Source: Haladaptatus litoreus (GTDB lineage Archaea > Halobacteriota > Halobacteria > Halobacteriales > Haladaptataceae). From it: DNA of 64,000 bases. Below the pieces are notes generated by a model that saw nothing but the letters and a program-made list of their open reading frames with translations, ran no database searches and was not told where the DNA came from. Location: assembly GCF_900156425.1 (NCBI RefSeq), contig NZ_FTNO01000003.1, forward strand, positions 338,899-402,898, in the 5' to 3' direction. This document shows positions 35,932 to 45,503 of this stretch, in pieces (positions within the stretch are counted from its first letter, which is position 1; each line of letters starts with the position of its first letter). Made by a program: the position numbers and the translations under genes.

Positions 35932-36597
35932 ATGCGTGTAATCATAGTTGGCGGCGGTCGCGTTGGTCGTGGCCTCGCCGAACGACTGGAGAATCGTGGT
36001 GAAAATGTCGTCCTTATCGAACAAGATCAACAAGCAGTTGAAATCGCACGTGATGCTGGATTTACAGTCCATCAAGATAATGGGACAAATATTGATGCGT
36101 TACGGGCGGCAGGCGCAGAGAATGCCAAAATTATTGCTGCAGCAACTGCAGATGATGATGTGAACCTACTTGTCTCGCAACTTTCAAATTTGAAGTTCAA
36201 TGTCGAGACCGTAATTGCTTGTGTAAATACACCCCAAAATGTTGAGGTATTTGAAGATCTTGGTGTTCAATCGATTTCGGCCAACGACTCGATTGTACAG
36301 GCCATGGACAATGCAGTCGAGCGACCAGCACTCTCAGAGTGGATGTCCGAAATTGAGCGAAACGGTGATGTGCAGGAGATCGAAATCACTGATGAAAATC
36401 TCAGTGGAAAAACCATCAAGGAACTTGGCCAAAGTCTACCAGATGGCGTGTTAATTGCACTTGTAAGCCGAGATGGTGAATCGCAAATTCCAACCCCTGA
36501 GCTCACACTCCGCCATGGAGATCACCTCATCTTCGTTGGACAAAGTCGAGCCGTTGATGACGCAATTGAACTGTGTCATCCTGAGATGTATGTTTAA
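35932..36597 (+). CDS. TrkA-type K+ channel/transporter regulatory protein
   Basis: 221 aa from ATG 35932. RCK_N domain: MRVIIVGGGRVGRGLAERL (NAD-binding GxGxxG) through about 120, with the acidic end of beta2 at VVLIEQDQ. RCK_C (TrkA_C) domain from about 140 to 215 (SGKTIKELGQSLPDGVLIAL, LRHGDHLIFVG). Such proteins gate Trk/Ktr potassium systems, vital for high-salt osmotic balance. No membrane partner lies next to it; the DHH gene follows after 122 bp. AT-richer than its neighbours. Confidence 0.9.
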   Translation: MRVIIVGGGRVGRGLAERLENRGENVVLIEQDQQAVEIARDAGFTVHQDNGTNIDALRAAGAENAKIIAAATADDDVNLLVSQLSNLKFNVETVIACVNTPQNVEVFEDLGVQSISANDSIVQAMDNAVERPALSEWMSEIERNGDVQEIEITDENLSGKTIKELGQSLPDGVLIALVSRDGESQIPTPELTLRHGDHLIFVGQSRAVDDAIELCHPEMYV

Positions 36598-36719
36598 CAC
36601 CGATCTCTTAGAGAACAGTATCGACTGAATGTTTTGAGATCAAGTCTTGAGGCATGTCACGATCATAAAAAAGCAGTATCTGCGGTATCTTTGTATTCTC
36701 TCTTAACGTAGTGGACAGT

Positions 36720-37724
36720 ATGGGGAAGTCAGACGAACTATACTCACGTTTGAAAGATGTTGATTCAGTAGCAATTGTGTGTCATTATCAACCAGATCCA
36801 GATTGTCTTGCAAGCGCATTTGCTTTCCAATGGATTGCAGAGCAGGCAGAAGTTGACCAGGCTACAATTTTTTACGAGGGGGAGATTACTCATCAAGAAA
36901 TTCGTTCCTTTATCAACGTTTTCGAGATATCACTCGAACGAATTCAAGAAGAAAATCTCAGAGAATATGATTGTATTGCATTAATTGATCATGCCGTTTC
37001 TGGTAAGCAGGTAGATATTCCGGATGATATACCGATTAGTTTTATTATTGATACTCAAGACATAGAAAATAGCTCAGAAGCAACATTTGTCGATAGTCGT
37101 GCTGATTACGGAACGACCTCAACAATCCTCACCGAGTACATTACTGAACAAGAGTGGTCTCCGTCAACCCCCATCATGTCCGCACTTCTCTTTGCAATTC
37201 ATCACGAGCGGCTTGATCACGTCCGGTACCCCACGCTCGCAGAGTATGAAGCAGCAACAGTGCTTTATCCGGCTGCCGATATCGACCTGATTGAAGAAGT
37301 ATACGGATCGTCACTCACACCATCGACGCTCGATGCGATTGGACGGGCCATAAATCACCGAGAAAAGCACAGTTCAACACTTGTTTCGAGTATTGGAAGA
37401 ACCACTGAAAGTGGTTCACTTCCGCAGGCAGCAGATTATCTCCTTCGACTTGAGGGAGTTCGAACCGTTCTCGTGATGGGGATTGTCGATGGCCATCTTC
37501 GATTGAGTGCCCAATCGTTCGATCCACGGATCGATATCGGTAATATAATTAAACAGTCATTTGGTTCATATGGATCAGCTGGGGGCCATCCTGATCGGGC
37601 GGGCGGTCAGTTACCCCTCGGTATCTTTGCGGAGAGTAGTAATAAAAATGTAGAGATCGAAGAACAATTATTCAAGGTTGTCGCAAGCCGGTTTTTCGGG
37701 ACACTTAATTTAGATGAAGAATAA
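36720..37724 (+). CDS. DHH-family phosphoesterase (NrnA/RecJ-like)
   Basis: 334 aa from ATG 36720. DHH motifs: CHYQPDPDCLASAFAF (about 24-39, Mn-binding Asp pair), IALIDHAVSG (about 90), and the DHHA1 end GSAGGHPDRAGGQLP (about 290). It resembles stand-alone nanoRNase/pAp or cyclic-dinucleotide phosphodiesterases. With a TrkA-type gene just upstream and a diadenylate cyclase in the same window, a role in c-di-AMP turnover is tempting but unproven. Confidence 0.88.
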   Translation: MGKSDELYSRLKDVDSVAIVCHYQPDPDCLASAFAFQWIAEQAEVDQATIFYEGEITHQEIRSFINVFEISLERIQEENLREYDCIALIDHAVSGKQVDIPDDIPISFIIDTQDIENSSEATFVDSRADYGTTSTILTEYITEQEWSPSTPIMSALLFAIHHERLDHVRYPTLAEYEAATVLYPAADIDLIEEVYGSSLTPSTLDAIGRAINHREKHSSTLVSSIGRTTESGSLPQAADYLLRLEGVRTVLVMGIVDGHLRLSAQSFDPRIDIGNIIKQSFGSYGSAGGHPDRAGGQLPLGIFAESSNKNVEIEEQLFKVVASRFFGTLNLDEE

Positions 37725-38072
37725 TGGAAAACCAAACGCTACCTTACTCCCTCGGTGCATACACACCCCGCTTCTTGAGGTTGGACTTTGATATAGACTT
37801 CCAATAATTAGTCACTAGTCTATTGGTCATGCTCGTCTGTGTCAATCATCGGATTCCCACGCTATCACCCTGTCTACTCGCACCGGTGAGAGCCGATTCG
37901 ACCGCCTCTCCGGTAGCGCCCAATTATCCGCCAGCCGTCCGGCGACTTCCCGAACTCCGGCTTCTCTCTGCGTCGTGGGGAGGAGTCGATTCGACACACT
38001 CGTCGGATCAATGAATTCGTGTTTTATCCGAATTGTTGGTTGTGCTGCAGCGAGTTTGTTGTGTATCGTCCA
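37725..38072. other. Intergenic before the decayed GH2 gene
   Basis: No complete gene. The frame leading into the glycosidase remnant stays open for some distance (VVYRPFEDGLF), but earlier residues do not resemble the family, so the break point probably lies near 38050. Confidence 0.4.
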
Positions 38073-39856
38073 TTCGAGGATGGTCTGTTCGAGCGCGAGA
38101 TTCGGCTCGCGAAACGGCTCGGGTTCAACATGCTCTGAAAGCACATCAAGCCCGCCCACCCCGACTTTGTCGAGGCGGCCGACCGACTCGGTATCCTCGT
38201 CTGGGAGGAACCGGCGAACCCCTCGGTGTACACCGAGCGCTCCAAGCGCGAGGTTCGTGACCAAATACGGGAACTCATCGAGCGCGACTACAACTCTCCG
38301 AGCGTCGTCGTGTGGAGCCTCTACAACGAAGAGTGGGGTATCGGCGGTCACTACGAGGAGGCCGAAGAATCGCTGTGGACCGACGAGGAAAAACAGCAAT
38401 ACCTCGCGGAACTGTACGAAACCGTCCGCGAGTGCGACTCGACGCGGCCCATCTGTGACAACTCGGGGTGGGCGCACGTCGCCACGGATATCAACGACTA
38501 CCACCGCTACTTCGTCAGTCCGGATCGCGCCGACGCGTGGGGCGACGACCTAAACCACATCATCGCGCATCCCGCGGACAACTACGGCGCCACCGAGACC
38601 AACCCCGACGAGTCTCCCATCGTCATCTCGGAGTTCGGTACCTGGGGTCTCTTCGACGTGGACTGGTTTCGTGACCGCTACGGCGGCGAACCGTCGTGGT
38701 TCGATCACGACTTCTTCGACGACCCCATCAAGCGACCGGCCGGCGTGGACGACCGGTTCGAGAATCGTTTCTCTCGTCGGTGTTCGACGACTACGAAGAC
38801 CTCGCGGCCGTTTGGCAGGACCGCGAGTTCGTCTCGGTAGCGGACGTTATCGGACAGATGCGTACCCGAGAGGATATCCGCGGCTACGTTATCACCGAGT
38901 TTTCGGACATCGAATGGGAGTTCAACGGACTCCTCGACTACTATCGCGAGGAGAAGGCGTTCTGTGACGACTTCGCGTCGGTGAACGCCCCGGTGATGTT
39001 CCGGCTCGAACCGCACGCCAGAACCGCGTGGAGCGGCGACGAGATTCCCATTGACGTTGTCGTCGTCAATGACACCGCCGACCACATCGAAGCCGACATC
39101 TCGTGGGAGGCGTTCGACGACGCCGGAACGATGACTATCGGCGTCGATGGTGCACGCATCGAGCGTATTACCGACGCTTTCACCATCAGCACGTCCGGCA
39201 CGAGCGGCTCCTCGGACGAGGTGACCGCGACGCTCGAAACGCCGACCGAGACGGTCACGACGACGGAACGACTCTGGGTTCTCGAAGGGACATCGGCCGC
39301 GAACGACGGCGTAACGGCGCTCGTACGTGGTGCGATAAGTCCCAACGTGGCGGCGGCGGACAACGGCATCGCCCCACAGCACGAACTGAACAAAGATACC
39401 GACGTCGCCATCGTCACAGAAGTGGACGATTCCGTTCGCGCGTTCGCCGAGGACGGAGGGAACGTCCTTCTCGTCCCCGGTTCGGACGGTACGATGTCCG
39501 ACGATAGTCCATTCGAGTTCCGTGAACTCCCCGCTACCGAGAGCTGGAATCTCGTCTCCTCGTTGTTTTACAGCGACTCCGAACTGGTGGATGACATCGT
39601 CACCGACCGGCGACAGGGCTGGGCGTTTGACGACCTCTATCCGTACGCAGTCGTGACGGATATCGAGGAATCCGACGACGTTCACGTCGGCTACATCGAA
39701 GGCTGGCTCGTCAACAAGGGAAGTCCGCTCCTGACCCGTCAGTTCGGTGCGGGAACCATCACGGCGTGCACGTTTAGAATCACGGATATGTACGGGAACC
39801 ATCCGACAGCAACGACACTTATGAGTAACGTCATCGGAAGGGTTACAAACGAATGA
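38073..39856 (+). pseudogene. Truncated and frameshifted GH2 family glycosidase
   Basis: Homology begins in mid TIM barrel (LFEREIRLAKRLGFNML) and meets TGA at 38136-38138 where Arg is expected before KHIKPAHPDF. It continues through the acid/base VVVWSLYNEEWG and the nucleophile VISEFGTWG. Near 38760 the frame shifts to SFLSSVFDDYEDLAAVWQDR and runs to a stop at 39856. The N-terminal jelly-roll domains are missing. The intact enzyme would be a beta-galactosidase/glucuronidase-like protein. The end overlaps the dehydratase start by 4 bp (ATGA). Confidence 0.8.
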
Positions 39857-41005
39857 GAATCGTCGATTACGAACTGTTCGAAGTACCACCGCGGTGGCTC
39901 TTTCTGAAGGTCACCACGAGCGACGGTATCGTCGGCTGGGGCGAACCGGTCGTCGAAGGGCGCGCGAAAACGGTTCGCGCCGCCGTCGAAGAACTGATCG
40001 ACAATTATCTGCTGGGCGAAGACCCGTTGCCCATCGAGAACCACTGGCAGACGATGTACCGCGGCGGTTTCTACCGCGGCGGGCCAATACTCATGAGCGC
40101 CATCGCCGGTATCGACCAGGCGCTCTGGGACATAAAGGGGAAACAGTACGACGCGCCGGTATACGAACTGCCCGGTGGGCGGGCGCGCAATCGTATGCCG
40201 CGTCTACCAGTGGATCGGCGGCGACCGTCCAGCCGACGTCGGCCAAGCGGCCAGGGAGAAAGTCGAGGCCGGATTCACCGCGCTGAAGATGAACGCGACG
40301 TCCGAGATGCGACTAGTCGACACCCCGGCGGCGGTCGACGACGCCGTCGAACGACTCTCGCAGGTTCGCGATGCCGTCGGGGCCGATGTCGACATCGGGG
40401 TCGATTTCCACGGTCGCGTCCCGAAGCCGATGGCCAAACGGTTGGTCGAGGCGCTCGAACCGTACGACCCGTTCTTCATTGAAGAGCCGGTTTTACCCGA
40501 ACACAACGACGCGCTTGGCGAGATAGCACAACACACGACGACTCCCATCGCGACGGGCGAGCGGATGTACTCGCGGTGGGATTTCAAGGAGGTGTTTGAG
40601 GACGGTACCGTCGATATCATTCAACCTGACTTGAGTCACGCGGGCGGTATCACCGAGGTGAAGAAGATCGCGGCGATGGCCGAGGCCTACGACGTGGCGG
40701 TCGCACCGCACTGTCCGCTCGGCCCGATTGCGCTCGCTTCGTGCGTGCAAGTCGACGCCTGCTCACCGAACACGCTCATTCAGGAACAGAGTCTCGATAT
40801 CCACTACAACGAGACCAGCGACGTGCTGGACTATCTCGCCGACCCCGACGTGTTCGACTATCACGAGGGGTACATAGACCTCCCCACAGCGCCCGGTCTG
40901 GGGATCAGTATCGACGAAAAGACGGTTCACGAGCGTGCCGAACACGAGGTCGATTGGCACAACCCGGTCTGGCATCGGGACGACGGTTCCGTCGCGGAGT
41001 GGTGA
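39853..41005 (+). pseudogene. dgoD: Frameshifted D-galactonate dehydratase (enolase superfamily)
   Basis: ATG 39853 starts [20 protein letters not shown], typical of DgoD. Homology runs to [16 protein letters not shown], shifts one frame around 40190-40200, then continues [18 protein letters not shown] to a stop at 41005. Metal ligands and catalytic residues are otherwise retained ([49 protein letters not shown]). The intact protein would be about 383 aa and would turn galactonate into 2-keto-3-deoxygalactonate. Inactive unless the indel is a sequencing artefact. Confidence 0.85.
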
Positions 41006-41807
41006 TGATGTCCGAAACACCAACTCCCGGTCGGTTCGACGGCCAGACCGCCGTGGTCACCGGTTCGACACGCGGCATCGGCGACGGTGTGGCACGACGA
41101 TTCGCCGCGGAAGGGGCAAACGTCGTCGTCACGGGACGTACCCGTCCCGCCGGCAAGCGAACCGTCGCCGACATCCGAGAGGACGGCGGCGTCGCCGAGT
41201 TCGTCCGCGCGGACATGCGCGACCCCGATGATATCGCCGCCCTGTTCGAAGCGACGAACGAGACGTTCGGTGGCGTTGACATCCTCGTCAACAACGCCGG
41301 GGTAGAAACCGAGACGAGCGCGGCCGATACATCCCTCGATGATTGGGCGTTCGTCCTCGAAACCGACTTCCGGTCGTACTGGCTCTGTGCGAAACACGCA
41401 CTCCCATACATGAACCGTGGGGCCATCGTCAACGTTTCCTCGAATCACGCGTTTCAGACGATGCCTGACATCTTCCCGTACAACGCGGTAAAGGCGGGAA
41501 TCAACGGAATGACCCGGGGGATGGCGCTCGACTTCGGACCGCAGATTCGTGTCAATACGGTCAATCCCGGCTGGGTCGCCATCGGGAAAACCACCGACGA
41601 CATGTCCCCGGAGCGTCGCCGCGAGTTGGAAGCCATCACCCGGTCGGTCGTCTCGGCACGCCCGCGGATATCGCGGGCGTCGTCGCGTTTCTGGCGAGCA
41701 ACGATGCCGCGTTCGTCACCGGCGCGAGCATCCTCGCGGACGGCGGTCGAACCGCGGTGATGCAGGACGACACGCTCCCGGATTATCGAAAGCGGCGGGA
41801 CGAGTGA
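41005..41807 (+). pseudogene. Frameshifted SDR-family sugar dehydrogenase
   Basis: ATG 41005 overlaps the dehydratase stop. NAD(P) motif TGSTRGIGDG (about 18), NNAGVET (about 98), catalytic Ser in NVSSNHAFQ and YNAVKAG (YxxxK). After LEAITR (about 41645) the frame shifts and family sequence resumes [20 protein letters not shown] then [12 protein letters not shown] to TGA at 41807. The order GH2, dehydratase, SDR suggests an oxidative De Ley-Doudoroff-like galactose pathway, now disabled. Confidence 0.8.
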
Positions 41808-41881
41808 TCGAGGCGCGGTTTGACTCTTCGGTCACGTCGAAATCTCAGAGTAATGATAGACGTCGGGAGTCGTGCTGAAAC

Positions 41882-42109
41882 ATGAACGCGAAAGTGACTG
41901 TATCGACGATCCTCGGCGCCATCGGGTGTTTTTTGGGGATGGTATGCTTTGTCCAAGGCCTCGGAATCATCCAGATTGCTCTCGTTATGTGCGTCGCGGA
42001 CTGCGAACCGATCACTGGGAAATCAGTGCAGTGGACGGTCATCGGCGTGATCGATTCGTTCGTAGGAATCGGCTTCGTCTGGGCGGGCCAGCGGCGCGTA
42101 AATCGATGA
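41882..42109 (+). CDS. Small two-helix membrane protein
   Basis: 75 aa. Two hydrophobic segments (about 6-38 and 48-66), with two Cys in MCVADCEPITG between them. Clean ATG start and stop after the decayed operon. No family recognised. Confidence 0.55.
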   Translation: MNAKVTVSTILGAIGCFLGMVCFVQGLGIIQIALVMCVADCEPITGKSVQWTVIGVIDSFVGIGFVWAGQRRVNR

Positions 42110-42318
42110 TAGTTTCGATTGGAGTCCTCACCGCGATAACGATCCTTTGCAGTATCGCCATGTTCGAAGTGTATCCTCCAGAAGTACCGAGGGAAATACA
42201 GCAGGAAGGTTGCCCGATATTGTGGCCCTTGATTCAATCCCTTCGGGAACAAAGTAACGGCCAATTTTTCGAGTACGATCCAACGACAATTTCTATCGAG
42301 GTTCTGCTGAAACGCATT

Positions 42319-42699
42319 TTAGAGATCGTATCCCCACTCACGGAGGATACCGGCGGCCTCGTCGAGATTCTGCATCCCTGCGAGATAAATCGCTTCCCGA
42401 GCATCGAGCCGATACACGTCGTCGCCGATGATCGATTCTAGGTCGCGCTCTGCATCCTTTGCGCGACTGTCCGTCGAGTCCAGAACGAACAGTTGGTGAA
42501 CGCTGTCGCGCTCGTCTTTGACGTTCTCCCGCCGGAGTGTGTATGGTAAGTCTGACCGGTTAAACTGACGAGTATTACTCTCTGGTGTTACTGCCTCATC
42601 AGTAGTTTCGTTCACACTGTCTGCGGACTCCATCGGTTCGTTTTCCGTGGTCTGTTCGTCGGTATCATCGGCAAACGGATCCGACGCACCTGACTTCAT
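42319..42699 (-). CDS. Acidic partner of ParA (partition accessory protein)
   Basis: 126 aa. A very acidic disordered N-terminal half (FADDTDEQTTENEPMESAD) is followed by a folded domain from about 45 (NRSDLPYTLRRENVKDERDS, YRLDAREAIYLAGMQNLDE). Its ATG overlaps the ParA stop by 4 bp, so it is co-translated. By position it should be the DNA-binding or adaptor half of the partition system, though it is not a classical ParB (no HTH plain to see). I do not know a named family. Confidence 0.65.
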   Translation of the reverse strand: MKSGASDPFADDTDEQTTENEPMESADSVNETTDEAVTPESNTRQFNRSDLPYTLRRENVKDERDSVHQLFVLDSTDSRAKDAERDLESIIGDDVYRLDAREAIYLAGMQNLDEAAGILREWGYDL

Positions 42700-43565
42700 G
42701 CAACACCCTCCGGAGTAGCGAACTGCTCGGAAATGGACGCGGCCAGTTCGTCGAACTTTTCGAGAGTCCCCGTTTCGTAGTCACGGAGGTCACGGAACTC
42801 GTCACTTTCCGCGAGTTCGAAAATGCTGACTTGGTTCTGCCATGCTTCGCCAAGCATCGAACCACGTTCACGAATCGAGACGGGGGCAATCGGGAGGTCC
42901 TGTTCTTCGAGCGAAGTGAAAACTGACTGTTGGACGTTCGTATCGCTGACTTTGTTCGGCACGACACCAAGAACACCGACTTCGATATCTCCGAGTGTTT
43001 CTTCGATATTGTTCACGACGTCTCGCAGTCCCTCAACACTCTGTTCTCCTTTTGCGCTGAGTTCCGCCGGAATGAGCAAATTCGACGTTGCGTAGATCGA
43101 GTTGTAGATGTGCTGGCCGACGGTAGCCGGTGGGTCGATGATGAGAACATCGTAATCACTGGGGACACCAGCGTCGGACAGCACACGACGGAGTTGCTTC
43201 TCTTTCGGCCAGCGATAGTTTGCATCGTGCATCGATTGTTCCATCTCTGCCGCGCGCGTGAGGTTCTGCTCGAGTGACCCGAGCATATTGTGGCCGGGAA
43301 CGAGGTCGAGATTCTCGTCAACGGTGACGACGAGGTCGGCGAACTCACCCTTCGGTCGCTCGACCATGTGCCGAACGAGATTATCCACAGTGGCATCAGC
43401 GCGATTCTCCCCAGCGCCGAGGTGGTGAGTGAGTCCACCCTCCTGTGGATCCATATCGATAGCAAGGACTCGCTGGCCGCGCCTCGCGTGTGCCGCCGCG
43501 AGGTTGAGCGAAAGCGTGGTTTTGCCAACGCCCCCTGCCTCTGACCAAACCGTGTACGGAATCAT
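42696..43565 (-). CDS. parA: ParA/Soj-type partition ATPase
   Basis: 289 aa. Walker A is SEAGGVGKTTLS (about 8-19): the invariant GK is present, but the ParA signature lysine at the start of KGGxGKT is Ala here. Then LAIDMDPQEGG (about 39-49) and Walker B LIIDPPATVG (about 135). ParA polymers position plasmids or chromosomes before division. It is the first gene of an operon with the acidic partner. A TATA-like box and seven iterons lie directly upstream, suggesting autoregulation and a centromere. Confidence 0.92.
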   Translation of the reverse strand: MIPYTVWSEAGGVGKTTLSLNLAAAHARRGQRVLAIDMDPQEGGLTHHLGAGENRADATVDNLVRHMVERPKGEFADLVVTVDENLDLVPGHNMLGSLEQNLTRAAEMEQSMHDANYRWPKEKQLRRVLSDAGVPSDYDVLIIDPPATVGQHIYNSIYATSNLLIPAELSAKGEQSVEGLRDVVNNIEETLGDIEVGVLGVVPNKVSDTNVQQSVFTSLEEQDLPIAPVSIRERGSMLGEAWQNQVSIFELAESDEFRDLRDYETGTLEKFDELAASISEQFATPEGVA

Positions 43566-43588
43566 ACGAAAATGCCATCACAAGCAAG

Positions 43589-43600
43589 ATATAAAAAATA
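43589..43600 (-). promoter_or_regulatory. TATA box of the parA operon
   Basis: On the minus strand reads TATTTTTTATAT, 24-35 bp upstream of the parA ATG. At this distance transcription would start at or next to the start codon, giving the leaderless mRNA common in haloarchaea. Confidence 0.6.
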
Positions 43601-43606
43601 CTCGTC

Positions 43607-43695
43607 AGACAAACTGGACAGTAATACTGGGCAGTAATGCTGGCCAATAATTCTGACTAGTAATACTGAAATGCAATACTGACCAGCATTGTCAG
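43607..43695. repeat. Seven 13-bp palindromic iterons upstream of parA
   Basis: Units begin at 43607, 43620, 43633, 43646, 43659, 43672 and 43685 with an exact 13-bp period. Consensus AGTAATACTGRCC. With the preceding C each core is the interrupted palindrome CAGTA-A-TACTG. A further looser copy lies at 43731 (CAGTAATACCGG). The outer units are degenerate. The position next to the ParA promoter suggests a parS-like centromere and operator; a replication-origin iteron is the other option, but no rep gene is nearby. Confidence 0.85.
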
Positions 43696-43987
43696 CAAGC
43701 ACGAATAAGAACATCCGTGGGGTAACCATCCAGTAATACCGGACGGTGTTACTAAACGGTCTGAATAGAACACCTACGGAAGCCGAACTCAAAGCACAGT
43801 ATAGATCGATAGCGACTCTTCGTCAATCTTGGAAACCCGGACTCGGGAGTAGATGGGAACTGTCAACCGAGATGGCCAGTAGGGGCTGTATCGCCCGGAA
43901 ATCGGACACGGTTTCGGAACACCCCAGATAGGTTGAAACACGGACAGCAACCAGTTCGGTGTTACCAGCGTCGCGTGTTCAAGCACA

Positions 43988-44500
43988 TCACCGAGCCTTC
44001 GACCGCAGTCGGTCGATGATACTGCCGGTCTTATCGATGGCCTCGATTTCGGTAATCGAATCACCGACGCTGATCTGCCCGGATTCGACCACGTCCGCAC
44101 AAATTCCACCACGGCCGCTTTTGAGCGCTCGAGCGACGCCGTCCTGCTCATTGACCTGTTCGACATGCGCACAGGGTGGACGTGGTCGCGTTCCTTCGAG
44201 CAGTGCGTCACCGATTCTGAATCGGTGTTTCAGTAGTTCGTGGACATCTATTCCGTCCGTAACGATGTTTCGCCGATGCTCACCGGCCCTCAGGTCGAGG
44301 TCGGACTCCCGATTGATTTCGTCGATCGCTTCTCCAGCGATCAGCGTTACCTGACAGACATCGTATGGCGAGTAGTAGCCCGTTCCGTTGAAATAGCGGT
44401 CGTCCCGAAGCCCCCTGTTGGCGACTGCTTGGACATCCGTGACCGACTGCATCGGTTCGGAATCGGCCTCTGCGATAAAGAGATCGATGACGTGAGCCAT
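43988..44500 (-). CDS. MOSC-domain protein
   Basis: 170 aa covering one MOSC domain: an N-terminal strand set (MAHVIDLFIAEADSEPMQSV), GLRDDRYFNGTG (about 30-41), LRAGEHRRNIVTDGIDVHEL (about 70-90), and the conserved Cys in GTRPRPPCAHVEQV (about 110). Stand-alone MOSC proteins handle sulfur from pyridoxal- or molybdopterin-linked carriers, or reduce N-hydroxylated compounds. Divergent from the DUF3891 gene. Substrate unknown. Confidence 0.9.
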   Translation of the reverse strand: MAHVIDLFIAEADSEPMQSVTDVQAVANRGLRDDRYFNGTGYYSPYDVCQVTLIAGEAIDEINRESDLDLRAGEHRRNIVTDGIDVHELLKHRFRIGDALLEGTRPRPPCAHVEQVNEQDGVARALKSGRGGICADVVESGQISVGDSITEIEAIDKTGSIIDRLRSKAR

Positions 44501-44587
44501 ACTCGTTCGTTCGACCCGGACGTAGATAACGGCTCACACTGTTTGTGGGCACCCGCTTTTATCCCGCTTCCGACCGAATATTGAGCG

Positions 44588-45433
44588 ATGCTCATCGCCG
44601 ACGGGGACGACCACTACCGGTTTATTACGCAACCCGACCACGCGCAGTTGGCGGGAATGTTCGCCGAACACTGGGGAAACGACACGTTCGAGCGCCCGAC
44701 GCCCTTTGCGGCGATGGTTCTCGTGGCTGCCAATCACGACGACGGATGGTGGGAGTACGACCGAACGCCGCACCTCGGGGACGACGGTATCGTGGATTTC
44801 GTGAGCGTCCCCGCGACCGAGTGGATCGAATTCTACGACGACGGTATCAGCACCGTCGTCGGAATGAACCGCTACTCGGGGCTCGTGGCGTCGATGCATG
44901 GGTCGGGGCTCCGCCGCCGCCGTTACGGACTCTCCGCGTCGTGGCCCGATACGCCGACTGCATTCAAGGAATTCGTAGACCGTGAAGAACGACGACAGGC
45001 GAAACTCGCGGACGAACTGCACGGAGCGAACGGTTCCAAGGAGGAACAACTGTCTGACGAGGATATATCGGTACTCACCACACTCCACGAGCAGGGGGAA
45101 CCGCCGGAGAACACGGACAGCCGACTGTGGTGTAACTACGAACTTTTGCAAGTGTGGGACGCCCTTTCGCTCATCTTTGGAACCAGCGAATCGCCTGCCG
45201 AGACGACTATCGAGTCCGTGCCGACGGCACCCGGTGAGGAGATATCGGTGACGGTACGGCCCGTGAGCGACGGCGAGTTCGAACTGGATCCGTACCCCTT
45301 TGCCGAGTCGCCGCTGACCGTCTTCGTTCCCGCCAGAATCGTCCGGAAAGGCGACTACGATACGGAGGATGACCTCCGCCGAGCGTACTACAGTGGTGAG
45401 TACGAACTGGTTGAGTTCACTCTCCGTGCCTAA
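44588..45433 (+). CDS. DUF3891-family protein
   Basis: 281 aa. Typical opening ITQPDHAQLAGMFAEHWG (about 14-31) and VAANHDDGWWEYDRTP (about 47-62), whose His/Asp suggest a metal site of an HD-like fold. Middle: YSGLVASMHGSGL (about 96-108), with more His. The acidic C-terminal part is beta-rich. Biochemical role of the family is not established. Single gene with clean ends. Confidence 0.88.
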   Translation: MLIADGDDHYRFITQPDHAQLAGMFAEHWGNDTFERPTPFAAMVLVAANHDDGWWEYDRTPHLGDDGIVDFVSVPATEWIEFYDDGISTVVGMNRYSGLVASMHGSGLRRRRYGLSASWPDTPTAFKEFVDREERRQAKLADELHGANGSKEEQLSDEDISVLTTLHEQGEPPENTDSRLWCNYELLQVWDALSLIFGTSESPAETTIESVPTAPGEEISVTVRPVSDGEFELDPYPFAESPLTVFVPARIVRKGDYDTEDDLRRAYYSGEYELVEFTLRA

Positions 45434-45503
45434 TCCGCTCCATACAGCGAACGAAGCGTTACCGGTTACGGCGGAGGGGATATCACCTGCCGACTACGGC
45501 GCT

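Noticed and set aside
38705..39889. 394-codon open frame opposite the GH2 remnant
   Set aside because: Antisense shadow; very Arg/Val/Asp-rich low-complexity sequence with no motif, while the plus strand shows GH2 catalytic residues.
41872..42441. 189-codon plus-strand frame covering the small membrane gene and the end of the ParA partner
   Set aside because: It overlaps two better-supported genes and lacks any family feature.
43607..43695. CRISPR array as an explanation of the 13-bp repeats
   Set aside because: Unit and spacing are far too short, no unique spacers and no cas genes in the window.
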